Of a stretch of 64,000 nucleotides of DNA, positions 50,621 to 60,804 are shown in pieces. Origin of the DNA: Nitrospirota bacterium (GTDB lineage: Bacteria > Nitrospirota > Thermodesulfovibrionia > Thermodesulfovibrionales > UBA1546). A program made the translations under genes and the position numbers. Below the pieces are notes generated by a model, which did no database searches, had not been told where the DNA came from, and was given only the letters and a program-made list of their open reading frames with translations. Positions within the stretch are counted from its first letter, which is position 1, and each line of letters starts with the position of its first letter. Where the stretch lies: the NCBI GenBank assembly GCA_016195565.1, contig JACPZK010000031.1, positions 161,118-225,117 of the forward strand, given 5' to 3'.

Positions 50621-51796
50621 ATGAAAAAAATACTGTTATTATGCTGTTTGCTGTCCACTGTCTACTGTTTATTTTTTTTGTCTGCATGTTCAAGCAAGAA
50701 AGAACAACAACAGGAGAAAAAGCCCGTAGTGCCTGTGACAGTCGGCGCTGTGATTAAAAAGACGGTTCCTGTTCAGATCCGCGCAATAGGGAATGTTGAG
50801 GCATATTCAATAGTATCTGTAAAGGCGCGTGTTGGGGGCGATCTTACGCATGTTTATTTCAGAGAGGGTCAGGATGTTAATAAAGGCGATATGCTTTTCA
50901 CGATAGACCCCCGGCTTTATAAGACGGCGCTTGACTCTGCCAAGGCTAATCTGGTTCGTGATACGGCATTGGCTAAAAAAGCCGATGAGGATTTACGCCG
51001 CTATACCGAGCTGTTACGCGATGAATTGGTCAGCCGTTCTCAGTATGAACAGATTTTTGCCAATGCTGAGGCGCTTAAGGCCACTGTGGAGGCGGATAAA
51101 GCGGTTGTAGAAAATGCGCGCTTGCAGGTTGAATACTGCACAATATACGCCCCCATCGCAGGCAGAACAGGCAGTCTCTTAGTGAATCAAGGGAATCTGG
51201 TTAAGGCAAATGACGATAAGCCGATGGTAATCATAAACCAGATACAGCCTGTATATATTAATTTTTCAGTGCCTGAGCAATACCTGCCTGAGATTAAAAA
51301 ATACATGTCAGCAGGAAAATTAAATGTTGAGGTATTTTTGTCAAAGGAAGACAAAAAATCTTTTCATGGTGTTTTGTCTTTTATGGACAACACAGTGGAT
51401 ACCGCAACCGGCACAATCAAGCTTAAGGCAACCTTTAGTAATAAGGAAAAAGCCCTTTGGCCGGGGCAATTCGTCACGGTCCGAATGACTCTGTCAAACA
51501 TACAGGATGCGGTAGTCGTTCCAACACAGGCAATACAGACAGGACAGCAGGGGCAATTCGTCTTTATTGTGAAAGATGGAACAGCGGAACTTCGACCGGT
51601 TACCGCGGGCATCACATATGAAGATGTAACGGTTATCGAAAAGGGACTATCAGCAGGTGATGAGGTGGTTACTGACGGCCAAATGCGCCTTATGCCAGGA
51701 GCAAAGGTAGAGATAAAAAACGCTCAGGGGCAAAAGAGCAATAGTCAGAAAGAATCTTCAAAAATCTCAAATCCTGCAAAAGATAAAGTGAAGTGA
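50621..51796 (+). CDS. RND efflux periplasmic adaptor (AcrA/MexA type), lipoprotein
   Basis: A 391-residue membrane fusion protein. The signal peptide ends in a lipobox LSAC (about residue 23), so it is lipid-anchored. Barrel-sandwich hybrid halves surround a helical hairpin (VSVKARVGGDLTHVYFREGQ, then DVNKGDMLFTIDPRLYKTAL, and APIAGRTGSLLVNQGNLV). Beta-barrel and membrane-proximal domains are at about 200-370 (VVPTQAIQTGQQGQFVFIVK). The tail is Ser/Lys/Gln-rich. It couples the RND permease to TolC. Its last codons overlap the permease start (GTGA). Confidence 0.92.
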   Translation: MKKILLLCCLLSTVYCLFFLSACSSKKEQQQEKKPVVPVTVGAVIKKTVPVQIRAIGNVEAYSIVSVKARVGGDLTHVYFREGQDVNKGDMLFTIDPRLYKTALDSAKANLVRDTALAKKADEDLRRYTELLRDELVSRSQYEQIFANAEALKATVEADKAVVENARLQVEYCTIYAPIAGRTGSLLVNQGNLVKANDDKPMVIINQIQPVYINFSVPEQYLPEIKKYMSAGKLNVEVFLSKEDKKSFHGVLSFMDNTVDTATGTIKLKATFSNKEKALWPGQFVTVRMTLSNIQDAVVVPTQAIQTGQQGQFVFIVKDGTAELRPVTAGITYEDVTVIEKGLSAGDEVVTDGQMRLMPGAKVEIKNAQGQKSNSQKESSKISNPAKDKVK

Positions 51797-54700
51797 ATAT
51801 TTCAGACCTGTTTATAAAACGCCCTATTATGACCAGTCTGGTCATGCTGGCAGTGATGCTTTTCGGAATCTTTGCATACAGGATTTTACCGGTCAACGAC
51901 CTGCCTAACATAGACTTTCCAACTATACAGGTTACCTCCAATCTGCCGGGAGCGAGTCCTGAGACTATGGCCAGCGCTGTCGCAACCCCGCTGGAGCGCC
52001 AGTTTTCGACGATTTCCGGCCTTGACGCAATGACATCTACCAATGGTCAGGGGATCTCGATTATCACGCTAAAGTTCGCTCTGGAGCGCAACATTGATGC
52101 CGCTGCCCAGGACGTCCAGGCGGCAATATCAATGGCTGCGCGCCAACTGCCACAGGATATGCCGAGTCCGCCTTCCTACAACAAGGTGAATCCTGCTGAC
52201 CAGCCTGTTTTATATCTGGCGCTCAGCTCTCCGACCCTTCCTCTGTCGGATGTGAATGAGTTTGCCGATACAATTATCGCGCCGCGTATATCAATGATAA
52301 ATGGTGTGGCGCAGGTTCTTGTTTACGGCTCGCAAAAGTATGCAGTGCGGGTTCAACTGGACCCTCAGACTCTCGCGAACCGTAAGATAGGCATAGATGA
52401 GGTTTCGTACGCTTTGGCACGGTGGAACATTAACCTGCCTACAGGCGGGCTTCAGGGAGACAAGCAGGCATTCACCATACAGGCTATAGGCCAACTTTAC
52501 AATGCAGAGGCTTTTAAGCCGATGATAATAACGTACCGTGAAGGCTCGCCTGTTCGTCTGCAGGACATAGCCAAGGTCACCGACAGTGTGGAAAACGACA
52601 AAATTGCGGCTTGGTATAGCTCCGGAGGTAAATCCACAAGGGCTATTGTTCTAGCTATCCAGCGGCAGCCGGGCACGAACACTATAGAGGTTGTTGACAG
52701 CATAAAGAATCAAATCCCCGGTTTTCGCAGCCAGTTGCCGGGTAACGTTCAGCTTAACATTCTCTTCGACCGCACGGAATCTATCCGGGCGTCAGTGGCG
52801 GACGTCAAATTCACTCTGGTGCTTACAATTGCCATGGTTATTCTGGTAATTTTTCTTTTCCTTCGCAACCTGTCGGCCACCGTCATTCCAAGCCTTGCCC
52901 TGCCGCTCTCGATCATCGGTACGTTTGCGGCAATGTACGGACTGGGATTCTCGGTTAACAATATAACCATGATGGCTCTGACGCTGTCGGTGGGCTTTGT
53001 TGTAGACGACGCCATAGTCATGCTCGAAAACATTGTGCGCCACATGGAGCACGGCGAAAAGCCGATGGATGCGGCATTCAGGGGTTCAAAGGAAATAGGG
53101 TTCACTATCATCTCCATGACACTCTCACTGGTGGCGGTCTTCATTCCGGTTCTTTTTATGGCAGGGATGTTTGGAAGGATGTTGCATGAGTTCGCCGTGA
53201 CTATCACGGTTTCAATACTGATTTCGGGCGCTGTTTCCCTAACTCTCACGCCAATGCTTTGCAGCCGTTTTCTCAAGCCGCAAACCGAAAAGCGGCATGG
53301 ACGTTTGTACAATATTATGGAGCGGTTTTTCGAAGGTATGCGCAATTTTTATGAGAAGACCCTAAAGATAGTGCTTGCCCGGCGCCGTGCCGTGATGGTA
53401 ATTACCGTGGTCATGGCAGTACTGACGGTCTGGCTTTTCACGAAGATGCCTACCGGTCTTCTTCCGTCTGATGACATCGGCGCTATATTCGCCATAACAG
53501 AAGGCGCGCAGGGTATCTCATTCGAGGACATGAAGAGGCACCAGCAGAAACTGGCGGAAATCGTGCTGGAGGATCCTAATGTTGAGGCTTTCATGTCGTC
53601 AGCCGGAGCGGGCGGAATGCGTGTCGGCTCCAACAGCGGTTTCATGTTCCTTAAACTTAAGCCTCGCCACGAACGCAAGCTTAATGCTGACCAGATAATC
53701 CAGGGGCTTCGGCCTAAGGTGATGGGAGTCCCGGGTGTTTTGATGTTTATGCAGAACCCGCCGCCTATCCGGCTTGAGGCGACTCTGTCAAAGGCGCAGT
53801 ACCAGTTTGTGCTTCAAAGCCCGGAGACAGATGAACTTTATAAACATGCTTCTGACTTTGAGATGAAATTGCGCGGGCTTACGATGATTCAGGACGTGAC
53901 CAGCGACCTGCAGATAAAGAATCCGCAGGTTAACCTTGAGATTGACAGGGATAGAGCAGCAGCCTTCGGCGTCACAGCACAACAGATTGAGGACTCCCTG
54001 TACTCTGCATATGGCGCAAGGCAGGTCTCAACAATATACTCTCCTTCAAACCAGTACAAAGTGATTATGGAGGTAGAGCCCCGGTACCGGATGGATCCGC
54101 CAGCGTTGAGCTTGCTATATGTCCGTGCGAATACAGGGCAGCTGGTTCCGCTGTACTCGCTGGCGACTCTCAAAAAAGGTCTCGGCCCTTTGTCTGTTAA
54201 CCATCTTGGACAGATCAATGCCGTTACTATCTCATTTAACCTCAAGCCCGGCACCCCGCTGGGTGATGCTGTGACAGCAATAGAGAAAGAGGCTAAAGCC
54301 TTGCCGATATCCATTACCACCGGCTTTCAGGGAACTGCTCAGGTATATCAGGCTTCGACCAAAGGGCTTGCTATGCTTCTCATCCTCGCCATTGTTGTGA
54401 TATACATTGTGCTCGGCATCCTGTACGAAAGTTACATCCACCCTCTGACCATTCTCTCAGGCCTGCCGTCAGCCGGTTTTGGAGCGCTCATCACTCTCTT
54501 AATATTTGGCAAAGACCTCAACCTGTATGCCTTTGTCGGTATTATCATGCTTATCGGCATAGTGAAGAAGAACGCAATCATGATGATAGATTTTGCGCTG
54601 GAGGCCCAGCGAAACGAGGGGAAAAAGCCGATGGACGCCATTTACGAAGGAGCCGTTATCCGTTTCAGGCCTATCATGATGACCACAATGGCGGCGCTTA

Positions 54701-54918
54701 TGGGTACGCTGCCAATAGCAATCGGGTTCGGCGCAGGGGCGGAATCACGGCGTTCTCTCGGACTTGCCGTTGTCGGAGGGCTTTTGTTTTCACAGGTTAT
54801 GACGCTTTATATAACGCCGGTTTTTTACATTTACATGGAGGCCTTTCAGAAGAATATTTCCGGCTGGTTTGGAAGAAAAAGGAATAAGGATAAAGAGATT
54901 CTCCACAGCGTAAACTGA
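51793..54918 (+). CDS. RND multidrug efflux permease (AcrB/MdtB-like)
   Basis: A 1041-residue permease, 12 transmembrane segments, starting with GTG (overlap with the adaptor stop). The N-terminus NISDLFIKRPIMTSLVMLAV is typical HAE-1. The porter region has NLPGASPETMASAVATPLER. The proton relay Asp-Asp pair is in FVVDDAIVMLENIV (TM4), and the TM10 lysine region is MLIGIVKKNAIMMIDFALEA. It exports drugs or toxic lipids from periplasm and inner membrane by proton exchange. GASPETM and PPSYNKVNPADQP resemble the MdtB/MdtC branch. Substrates are unknown. Confidence 0.95.
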   Translation: MNISDLFIKRPIMTSLVMLAVMLFGIFAYRILPVNDLPNIDFPTIQVTSNLPGASPETMASAVATPLERQFSTISGLDAMTSTNGQGISIITLKFALERNIDAAAQDVQAAISMAARQLPQDMPSPPSYNKVNPADQPVLYLALSSPTLPLSDVNEFADTIIAPRISMINGVAQVLVYGSQKYAVRVQLDPQTLANRKIGIDEVSYALARWNINLPTGGLQGDKQAFTIQAIGQLYNAEAFKPMIITYREGSPVRLQDIAKVTDSVENDKIAAWYSSGGKSTRAIVLAIQRQPGTNTIEVVDSIKNQIPGFRSQLPGNVQLNILFDRTESIRASVADVKFTLVLTIAMVILVIFLFLRNLSATVIPSLALPLSIIGTFAAMYGLGFSVNNITMMALTLSVGFVVDDAIVMLENIVRHMEHGEKPMDAAFRGSKEIGFTIISMTLSLVAVFIPVLFMAGMFGRMLHEFAVTITVSILISGAVSLTLTPMLCSRFLKPQTEKRHGRLYNIMERFFEGMRNFYEKTLKIVLARRRAVMVITVVMAVLTVWLFTKMPTGLLPSDDIGAIFAITEGAQGISFEDMKRHQQKLAEIVLEDPNVEAFMSSAGAGGMRVGSNSGFMFLKLKPRHERKLNADQIIQGLRPKVMGVPGVLMFMQNPPPIRLEATLSKAQYQFVLQSPETDELYKHASDFEMKLRGLTMIQDVTSDLQIKNPQVNLEIDRDRAAAFGVTAQQIEDSLYSAYGARQVSTIYSPSNQYKVIMEVEPRYRMDPPALSLLYVRANTGQLVPLYSLATLKKGLGPLSVNHLGQINAVTISFNLKPGTPLGDAVTAIEKEAKALPISITTGFQGTAQVYQASTKGLAMLLILAIVVIYIVLGILYESYIHPLTILSGLPSAGFGALITLLIFGKDLNLYAFVGIIMLIGIVKKNAIMMIDFALEAQRNEGKKPMDAIYEGAVIRFRPIMMTTMAALMGTLPIAIGFGAGAESRRSLGLAVVGGLLFSQVMTLYITPVFYIYMEAFQKNISGWFGRKRNKDKEILHSVN

Positions 54919-54934
54919 ATTACAGAGGATAAAA

Positions 54935-56035
54935 ATGGAAGAGGGCAAAATATCACCAAATGGGAATCACAAAAAGAAGGCCATTGCCGCCTTTATTTTT
55001 GCCGGGATTTTAATCCTATGCATTATCGCAGGTTTCTTTTATGTCAGATATAAGAGCGCTCATATCACAACAGATGACGCCTTTATTGACGGCCGTATTC
55101 ATACCATATCCTCTAAGGTGCAGGGGACAATAAAGAATATATATGTCAATGACAACCAGCTTGTAAGGAAGGGGGATATCCTTTTTGAGATAGATTCTGA
55201 AGATTACGGTCTGCGTACAAAAGAGGCATTATCAGGACTTGACGCTGAAAAGGCAAAGATATCTGAAATTAAATATAGGCTTCAAACAGCAAAACAGCAG
55301 TTCGAAGAGCTTAAAGCAGCACTTGGAGCTGCAAAAGCTAACCTTGAGCTTCAGGAAGCAAACATGAGGCAGGCAGATACGGATTTAAAAAGGGCGGAGA
55401 ATCTCCTCAAAGAAGATATTATTCCGAAAGAAAAATACGAGAAGATAAAAACAGGATATGATGTTACATTTGCGCAGGTAAAGGCTGCCAGGGAAGAACT
55501 CAGCCAGGTGCAGGCTCGTCTTGAGACACAGAAGGCATTTATAAAACAGGTGGAGGCTTCTATTGAGCCGCAAAAGGCATTGGCAAAACAGAAAGAGGCG
55601 TCTCTTGGAACTGCAGAGCTTAACCTGAGTTATACAAGGGTTATTGCACCGGCTGACGGTTATGTGACTAAGAAATCAATAGAGCAGGGCAATCATATTC
55701 AGGCAGGACAGCCCTTGATGGCTGTTGTGCCGCTTGATGATATATGGATTACGGCAAACTATAAAGAGACTCAGCTTGCAAAGGTGAGGGTGGGCCAGAA
55801 GGTTGAGATTAAGGTTGATACATATACAGCCAAAAAATTCAGTGGCAGGGTTGAAAGCATTATGGCCGGCACAGGCGCTGTCTTTTCACTGTTCCCGCCG
55901 GAGAATGCAACAGGAAATTATGTCAAGGTTGTGCAGAGGATACCTGTAAAAATTATTCTTGATAAGGGGACTGACCCGGAGCGCATTTTAAGGATAGGGA
56001 TGTCTGTTGAAGCGACAATAATTGTGGAAAAATGA
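54935..56035 (+). CDS. EmrA/HlyD-type periplasmic adaptor
   Basis: A 366-residue membrane fusion protein with one N-terminal transmembrane helix (AIAAFIFAGILILCIIAGFF, about residues 18-37). A biotinyl-lipoyl segment (TTDDAFIDGRIHTISSKVQG) and its partner (RVIAPADGYVTKKSIEQGNH) flank a long coiled-coil hairpin (about residues 100-225, with EELKAALGAAKANLELQEAN). This matches EmrA, which links a DHA2 transporter to TolC. It is 16 bases after the RND permease and overlaps the DHA2 gene by 4 bases. Confidence 0.92.
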   Translation: MEEGKISPNGNHKKKAIAAFIFAGILILCIIAGFFYVRYKSAHITTDDAFIDGRIHTISSKVQGTIKNIYVNDNQLVRKGDILFEIDSEDYGLRTKEALSGLDAEKAKISEIKYRLQTAKQQFEELKAALGAAKANLELQEANMRQADTDLKRAENLLKEDIIPKEKYEKIKTGYDVTFAQVKAAREELSQVQARLETQKAFIKQVEASIEPQKALAKQKEASLGTAELNLSYTRVIAPADGYVTKKSIEQGNHIQAGQPLMAVVPLDDIWITANYKETQLAKVRVGQKVEIKVDTYTAKKFSGRVESIMAGTGAVFSLFPPENATGNYVKVVQRIPVKIILDKGTDPERILRIGMSVEATIIVEK

Positions 56036-57564
56036 ATAAGTGGATTATTGCATTGACAGTAATGCTTCCAACGCTGATAGAGATTATCGACACCTCGGTT
56101 GTTAATGTCGCCCTGGATCATATCCGTGGAAGCCTCTCCGCAGGCATAGACGAATCAACCTGGACCATAACATCTTATCTTGTTTCTAACGCAATAATAA
56201 TACCGATGACAGGATGGCTCAGCAGGTTCTTTGGAAGAAAGAGGTATCTGATTTTTTCTATATCATTATTCACCCTGAGTTCCCTGCTTTGCGGTTCTGC
56301 CTGGAGTCTTCAGAGCCTTGTGTTCTTCAGAATCCTTCAGGGCATCGGCGGCGGCGCTCTTCAGCCTATTTCCCAGTCTATACTCCTTGAGACCTTTCCG
56401 CAGAAGCAGCACGGCATGGCAATGGCAATATTCGGCGTGGGAATAATGTTTGGCCCTATTATCGGCCCTTTGCTTGGGGGCTGGATTACTGATAACTGGT
56501 CATGGAACTGGATATTCTTTATCAACATACCCATAGGCATAGTCTCAATCCTTATGACTGTATTCTTTATAACAGACCCGCCTTATATGAAGGGGATGAA
56601 GATGAAGATAGATTACTGGGGGCTTGCATTTCTTGCAATCGGACTTGGATGCCTCCAGATAGTGCTTGATAAAGGCCAGATGGAGGACTGGTTTTCATCA
56701 GGGTTTATTACATGGCTTACGATAATATCTGTGTCATCGCTCATTCTTTTTGTGATAATTGAGTTCTTTGCAGAGCATCCTATAGTTAATCTGAGAGCAT
56801 TCAAGAACATTTCATTCAACGCCGGGAATGTTGTCATGTTCTTTGCGTTTTTCAATCTCTTCGGCAGCATTGTACTTCTGCCGATATTCCTCCAGACACT
56901 CATGGGCTATACCGCGACCCTTGCGGGAGTGGTGCTCGGTCCCGGAGGGATCGCAACTCTTATAGCGATGCCCGTGGCGGGAATGCTTGTGACAAAGATG
57001 AATCCTAAGATACTGCTCGGTTCCGGCATAATCATAGCCGCTTATTCCACTCATTTAATGTCCTTGTTTAATCTTAATGCGGATTTCAATACAATCATAT
57101 GGCCGAGGGTGGTGCTCGGCGTCGGGATGGGTTTTCTCTTTATTCCGCTTACAACAATGACAATGGCAAATGTGAAAAAGGAGGATATGGCAAATGCATC
57201 GGCTATCTATAACCTCCTCAGGAATCTTGGCGGAAGCTTCGGCGTTGCATTTATCACAACCATGATTGCAAGGCGAGCGCAGTTTCATCAGGTGCGAATA
57301 GTGGAACATCTTACACCATTTGATACTGCTTATCAGGCGGCGTCTTCAAAGGCAGCCCAATTGTTTCAGTATAGAGGCGTTCCGGCGTCCGAGTCCGCTG
57401 ATGCGGGACTGAGCGCCATCTATCATCAATTGCTCAGGCAGGCTTCCATGCTTTCCTTCAATGACGCTTTTTATCTGTTGGGTGTGCTTTTGGTCTGCAC
57501 GCTTCCACTGGTATTATTTATGAAAACTGCAAAGGGAGGTTTAGTTCACGGAGATATGCATTAA
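56032..57564 (+). CDS. DHA2-family MFS drug exporter (EmrB-like)
   Basis: A 510-residue major facilitator protein with 14 predicted membrane segments. DHA2 motifs are motif D1 at the start (LPTLIEIIDTSVVNVALDHI), motif A GWLSRFFGRKRYLIFSISLF, and motif C region IFGVGIMFGPIIGPLLGGWI. The region FLFIPLTTMTMANVKKEDMA lies in TM11-12. A longer loop near residues 430-460 precedes the last helix. It moves hydrophobic compounds with the EmrA adaptor and a TolC channel. ATGA overlap with emrA-like gene shows co-translation. Confidence 0.93.
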   Translation: MNKWIIALTVMLPTLIEIIDTSVVNVALDHIRGSLSAGIDESTWTITSYLVSNAIIIPMTGWLSRFFGRKRYLIFSISLFTLSSLLCGSAWSLQSLVFFRILQGIGGGALQPISQSILLETFPQKQHGMAMAIFGVGIMFGPIIGPLLGGWITDNWSWNWIFFINIPIGIVSILMTVFFITDPPYMKGMKMKIDYWGLAFLAIGLGCLQIVLDKGQMEDWFSSGFITWLTIISVSSLILFVIIEFFAEHPIVNLRAFKNISFNAGNVVMFFAFFNLFGSIVLLPIFLQTLMGYTATLAGVVLGPGGIATLIAMPVAGMLVTKMNPKILLGSGIIIAAYSTHLMSLFNLNADFNTIIWPRVVLGVGMGFLFIPLTTMTMANVKKEDMANASAIYNLLRNLGGSFGVAFITTMIARRAQFHQVRIVEHLTPFDTAYQAASSKAAQLFQYRGVPASESADAGLSAIYHQLLRQASMLSFNDAFYLLGVLLVCTLPLVLFMKTAKGGLVHGDMH

Positions 57565-57633
57565 ATAAAAATGTATTTTTTGGGTTAAAATAAAAAGATG
57601 GAAACAGCAGTCATGAAAGGTAGGAGGTAAAAT

Positions 57634-58914
57634 ATGAGAAGAGTTATTTTAGCCCCGATATTATTGGGGCTCCTATTATTAGTTCTTCCTTACAGCGCAG
57701 GGGCTGAGGAGGCCATAAAAACGAGCGAGGTTCTCAATTTAAAAAGGTGTGTTGAAATCGCCCTGCAAAAACACCCTGACATCGTTGCTGCCACAGGCGA
57801 GGTGGAGGTAAATCAGAGCAGGATCGGCCAGGCAAAGGCAAATTATTATCCGCAGGTAGACCTGTCATCAGGCTACAAAAAGTATTCGCCTGTTTCCAAG
57901 ACCTCAAATAATTCCCTTGATGAATATAAGAGCAGCGCAACGCTTAAACAGAACATCTTTGATTTTGGAAAGACCTCAGCCGAAGTGGACATCCAGACGC
58001 TGAACCGCGAGGCGACAACTTCAGACCTCAGGAATATAAAAGAAAGGGTAGTCTTAAATGTTAAACAGGCGTATTACGGATTATTACAGTCAAAACAGAA
58101 CAGGGAGGTTGCCATGGAGACTGTTAAACAGTTTGATCAGCACCTTCAGCAGGCAAAAGGATTTTATGAAGCCGGCACAAAACCGAAATTTGATGTGACA
58201 AAGGCGGATGTGGATTTAAGCAATGCAAAGCTTAATCTTATAAAGGCGGAAAATGCCCTCAGGATATCAAAGGTTGTTCTTGACAATGCGATGGGCATGC
58301 CTAATGCTCCTGAATACACGATTGAAGACGCTCTTCTATATCAGAAATACAATATAACGCTCAAGGATGCGATTGATAAGGCATACGAGAATAGGCCGGA
58401 TCTTAAGTCCGTAATCACAAAGAAGGCTGCTGCGGAGTCCTCCGTAGAACTTGCGAAAAAGGGATATTATCCCACATTGGCAGGCAATGCCGGTTATGAC
58501 TGGTCAGGGGAAAAACTTCCGCTTCAGGACGGCTGGAATGTAGGCGTGACCATTACGCTGCCTATATTCAGCGGTTATCTGACCGATTATCAGGTGCAGG
58601 AGGCAAGGGCCAAGCTGAATGTGGTTAAGGCTCAGGAGGAATCATTCAGGCAGGGTGTTCTTCTTGAAGTTCAGCAGGCATATCTTAATCTGCGGGAGGC
58701 TGAAGAGAGGATTTCCACTGCACAGCTTATTGTAAGGCAGGCGCAGGAAAACCTTGAGCTTGCAAACGGCAGATACGCGGCAGGACTGGGGAATCCCGTG
58801 GAAGTTACGGACTCTCAGATTGCATACAGCAATGCAAAAACGTCGCATATTCAGGCTCTCTCAGACTACAATGTTGCAATTGCAAGCCTTGAAAAAGCAA
58901 TGGGGGTTAGATAA
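57634..58914 (+). CDS. TolC-family outer-membrane efflux protein (second)
   Basis: A 426-residue TolC protein with signal peptide (MRRVILAPILLGLLLLVLPY, ending near SAGA). The two OEP repeats start LNLKRCVEIALQKHPDIVAA and VTITLPIFSGYLTDYQVQEA. It has RBS GGTAGGAGG 7 bases upstream, and 69 bases separate it from the DHA2 gene. The stop and the next ATG share bases (TAATG). It most likely serves the MacAB-type system behind it. It could also serve the EmrAB pair in front. Confidence 0.88.
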   Translation: MRRVILAPILLGLLLLVLPYSAGAEEAIKTSEVLNLKRCVEIALQKHPDIVAATGEVEVNQSRIGQAKANYYPQVDLSSGYKKYSPVSKTSNNSLDEYKSSATLKQNIFDFGKTSAEVDIQTLNREATTSDLRNIKERVVLNVKQAYYGLLQSKQNREVAMETVKQFDQHLQQAKGFYEAGTKPKFDVTKADVDLSNAKLNLIKAENALRISKVVLDNAMGMPNAPEYTIEDALLYQKYNITLKDAIDKAYENRPDLKSVITKKAAAESSVELAKKGYYPTLAGNAGYDWSGEKLPLQDGWNVGVTITLPIFSGYLTDYQVQEARAKLNVVKAQEESFRQGVLLEVQQAYLNLREAEERISTAQLIVRQAQENLELANGRYAAGLGNPVEVTDSQIAYSNAKTSHIQALSDYNVAIASLEKAMGVR

Positions 58915-60092
58915 TGAAGAAGATTATTATCGGCATCGCAATTGTTATTGTGCTCGGCATTGTTGCCTTTTTTGCATTCAGGAAAAAAGAAAACGGTTTA
59001 AACTTCAGAACCGAAAAAATCAGCAAGGGTGATATAGTCGAGATGGTTACTGCTTCAGGGAATGTAAATGCGGTGACCACCGTGCTTGTCGGCACTCAGG
59101 TCTCAGGGACCATAAAGACTATTTATGCTGATTTCAATTCGCCTGTTAAGAAGGGACAGCTTATAGCGCAGATTGACCCTGCGACATTTGAGGCTCAGGT
59201 TGAGCAGGCGAGGGCCAATCTGCTTTCCGCCAAGGCAAATCTGGAGAAGGCTGATGCGTCTTTTATTGATGCAAAGAGGACCATGGAGAGGAATAAAGCG
59301 CTTTTCTCAAAGGATCTTATTGCCAGAAGCGAGGTTGACACAGCAGAGACAAATTATGAGACGTCAAAGGCTCAGATAAATGCGTCAAAGGCTCAGATTG
59401 CCCAGTCAGAGGCGTCATTGAAGGTTGCAGAAACCAATCTAAGATATACAAGAATTATTTCGCCTGTTAACGGCATAGTTGTTTCAAGGAATGTGGATGT
59501 CGGGCAGACTGTTGCCGCAAGTTTTCAGACGCCGACTCTTTTCACTATTGCGCAGGACCTCACAAAGATGCAGATAGATACGAATGTGGCCGAGGCTGAC
59601 ATGGGCAAGGTAAAGCAAGGGCAGGACGTTGAGTTCAATGTTGACGCTTATCCCGGTGTTATTTTTAAAGGCAGGGTATCGCAGGTCAGGAACGCTCCCA
59701 TAAATGTTCAGAATGTTATTACGTATGATGCGGTAATTCTGGTCGGCAATCAGGAACTTAAACTCAAGCCCGGCATGACGGCAAATGTTTCTATAATTAT
59801 ATCGGCAAAGAAAGAGGTCCTCAGAATACCCAATGCTGTTTTGAGATTCACCATGCCTGATAAGGATAAAGACAAAAGCAAAAAGGCGCAGCAAAAGGGC
59901 ACAGGGCAAAAAGGCGCGGACGTCTGGATACTTGAAAATGGAAAACCAAAACGCATATCTGTATCTACTGGTGTAAGTGACGGAAGTTATACCGAGCTAA
60001 TCTCAGGTGAAATAAAGGAAGGCCAGGAAGTGATAGTGGAATCTCTGATAAAGACAAAACAAAAGTCTGCCACTACACCGAGAATGTTCTAA
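58914..60092 (+). CDS. MacA-like periplasmic adaptor
   Basis: A 392-residue membrane fusion protein. One N-terminal helix (IIIGIAIVIVLGIVAFFAFR) anchors it in the inner membrane. The lipoyl halves are VLVGTQVSGTIKTIYADFNS, then KKGQLIAQIDPATFEAQVEQ, and RIISPVNGIVVSRNVDVGQT. A coiled coil lies between (about residues 95-175). The macrolide-specific-efflux-type sequence VRNAPINVQNVITYDAVILV is typical of MacA. The tail is Lys-rich. It is translationally coupled with the second tolC and followed by the ABC genes. Confidence 0.9.
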   Translation: MKKIIIGIAIVIVLGIVAFFAFRKKENGLNFRTEKISKGDIVEMVTASGNVNAVTTVLVGTQVSGTIKTIYADFNSPVKKGQLIAQIDPATFEAQVEQARANLLSAKANLEKADASFIDAKRTMERNKALFSKDLIARSEVDTAETNYETSKAQINASKAQIAQSEASLKVAETNLRYTRIISPVNGIVVSRNVDVGQTVAASFQTPTLFTIAQDLTKMQIDTNVAEADMGKVKQGQDVEFNVDAYPGVIFKGRVSQVRNAPINVQNVITYDAVILVGNQELKLKPGMTANVSIIISAKKEVLRIPNAVLRFTMPDKDKDKSKKAQQKGTGQKGADVWILENGKPKRISVSTGVSDGSYTELISGEIKEGQEVIVESLIKTKQKSATTPRMF

Positions 60093-60093
60093 T

Positions 60094-60804
60094 ATGTCGA
60101 TTATTGATGTACAAGAAATTACCAAGATCTATCAGCTTGGTGATGTTGAAGTCAAGGCGCTCTGTGCAATCTCTATCAGTATTGAAAATGGAGAATTCAT
60201 AGCAATAATGGGCCCTTCAGGGTCAGGGAAATCTACCTTTATGAATATACTTGGATGCCTTGATAAGCCTACAAGCGGCAGGTACCTTCTTGAAGGCGCT
60301 GATGTCGGCAGTCTCGGAAGGGATGAACTCGCTGCTATAAGAAACAAGAAGATAGGTTTTGTCTTTCAGGGGTTCAATCTTCTTTCAAGGACGTCCGCTC
60401 TTGAGAATGTTGAGCTTCCCATGCTTTATAACGGAGTCACAGCAAAAGAAAGAAGGCAGAAGGCAATGTCTGCGCTTAAAAGCGTCGGCTTGGAGGGAAG
60501 GGAGCATCATTTCCCCAATCAGCTTTCCGGAGGCCAGCAGCAGAGAGTAGCTGTTGCGAGGGCGCTTGTGAATAATGCGCCGATAATCCTTGCAGACGAG
60601 CCGACAGGCAATCTTGACACAAAGACAAGCGCTGAGATAATGGAGCTTTTTACAAAGCTGAATGCCGAATCAAATATCACTATAATACTTATAACACATG
60701 AGCATGATATAGCGGAATACAGCAGACGGATAATAAAATTCCGCGACGGCTGTATTGTGACTGATGAGGCAAATAAAAAAATAAGAGTTAAAGACCATGA
60801 TTAA
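60094..60804 (+). CDS. ABC transporter ATP-binding protein, MacB/LolD type
   Basis: A 236-residue ATPase. Walker A is GPSGSGKST (about residues 41-49), the Q-loop is [20 protein letters not shown], the signature is LSGGQQQR, and Walker B is [12 protein letters not shown]. The H-loop is [11 protein letters not shown]. In E. coli MacB the ATPase and permease are fused. Here they are two genes overlapping by 8 bases. It powers the mechanotransmission exporter that works with the MacA-like adaptor. Confidence 0.95.
   Translation: MSIIDVQEITKIYQLGDVEVKALCAISISIENGEFIAIMGPSGSGKSTFMNILGCLDKPTSGRYLLEGADVGSLGRDELAAIRNKKIGFVFQGFNLLSRTSALENVELPMLYNGVTAKERRQKAMSALKSVGLEGREHHFPNQLSGGQQQRVAVARALVNNAPIILADEPTGNLDTKTSAEIMELFTKLNAESNITIILITHEHDIAEYSRRIIKFRDGCIVTDEANKKIRVKDHD

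Noticed and set aside
52749..53345. 198-codon antisense frame
   Set aside because: Lies wholly opposite the RND permease gene and has biased composition expected of a shadow frame.
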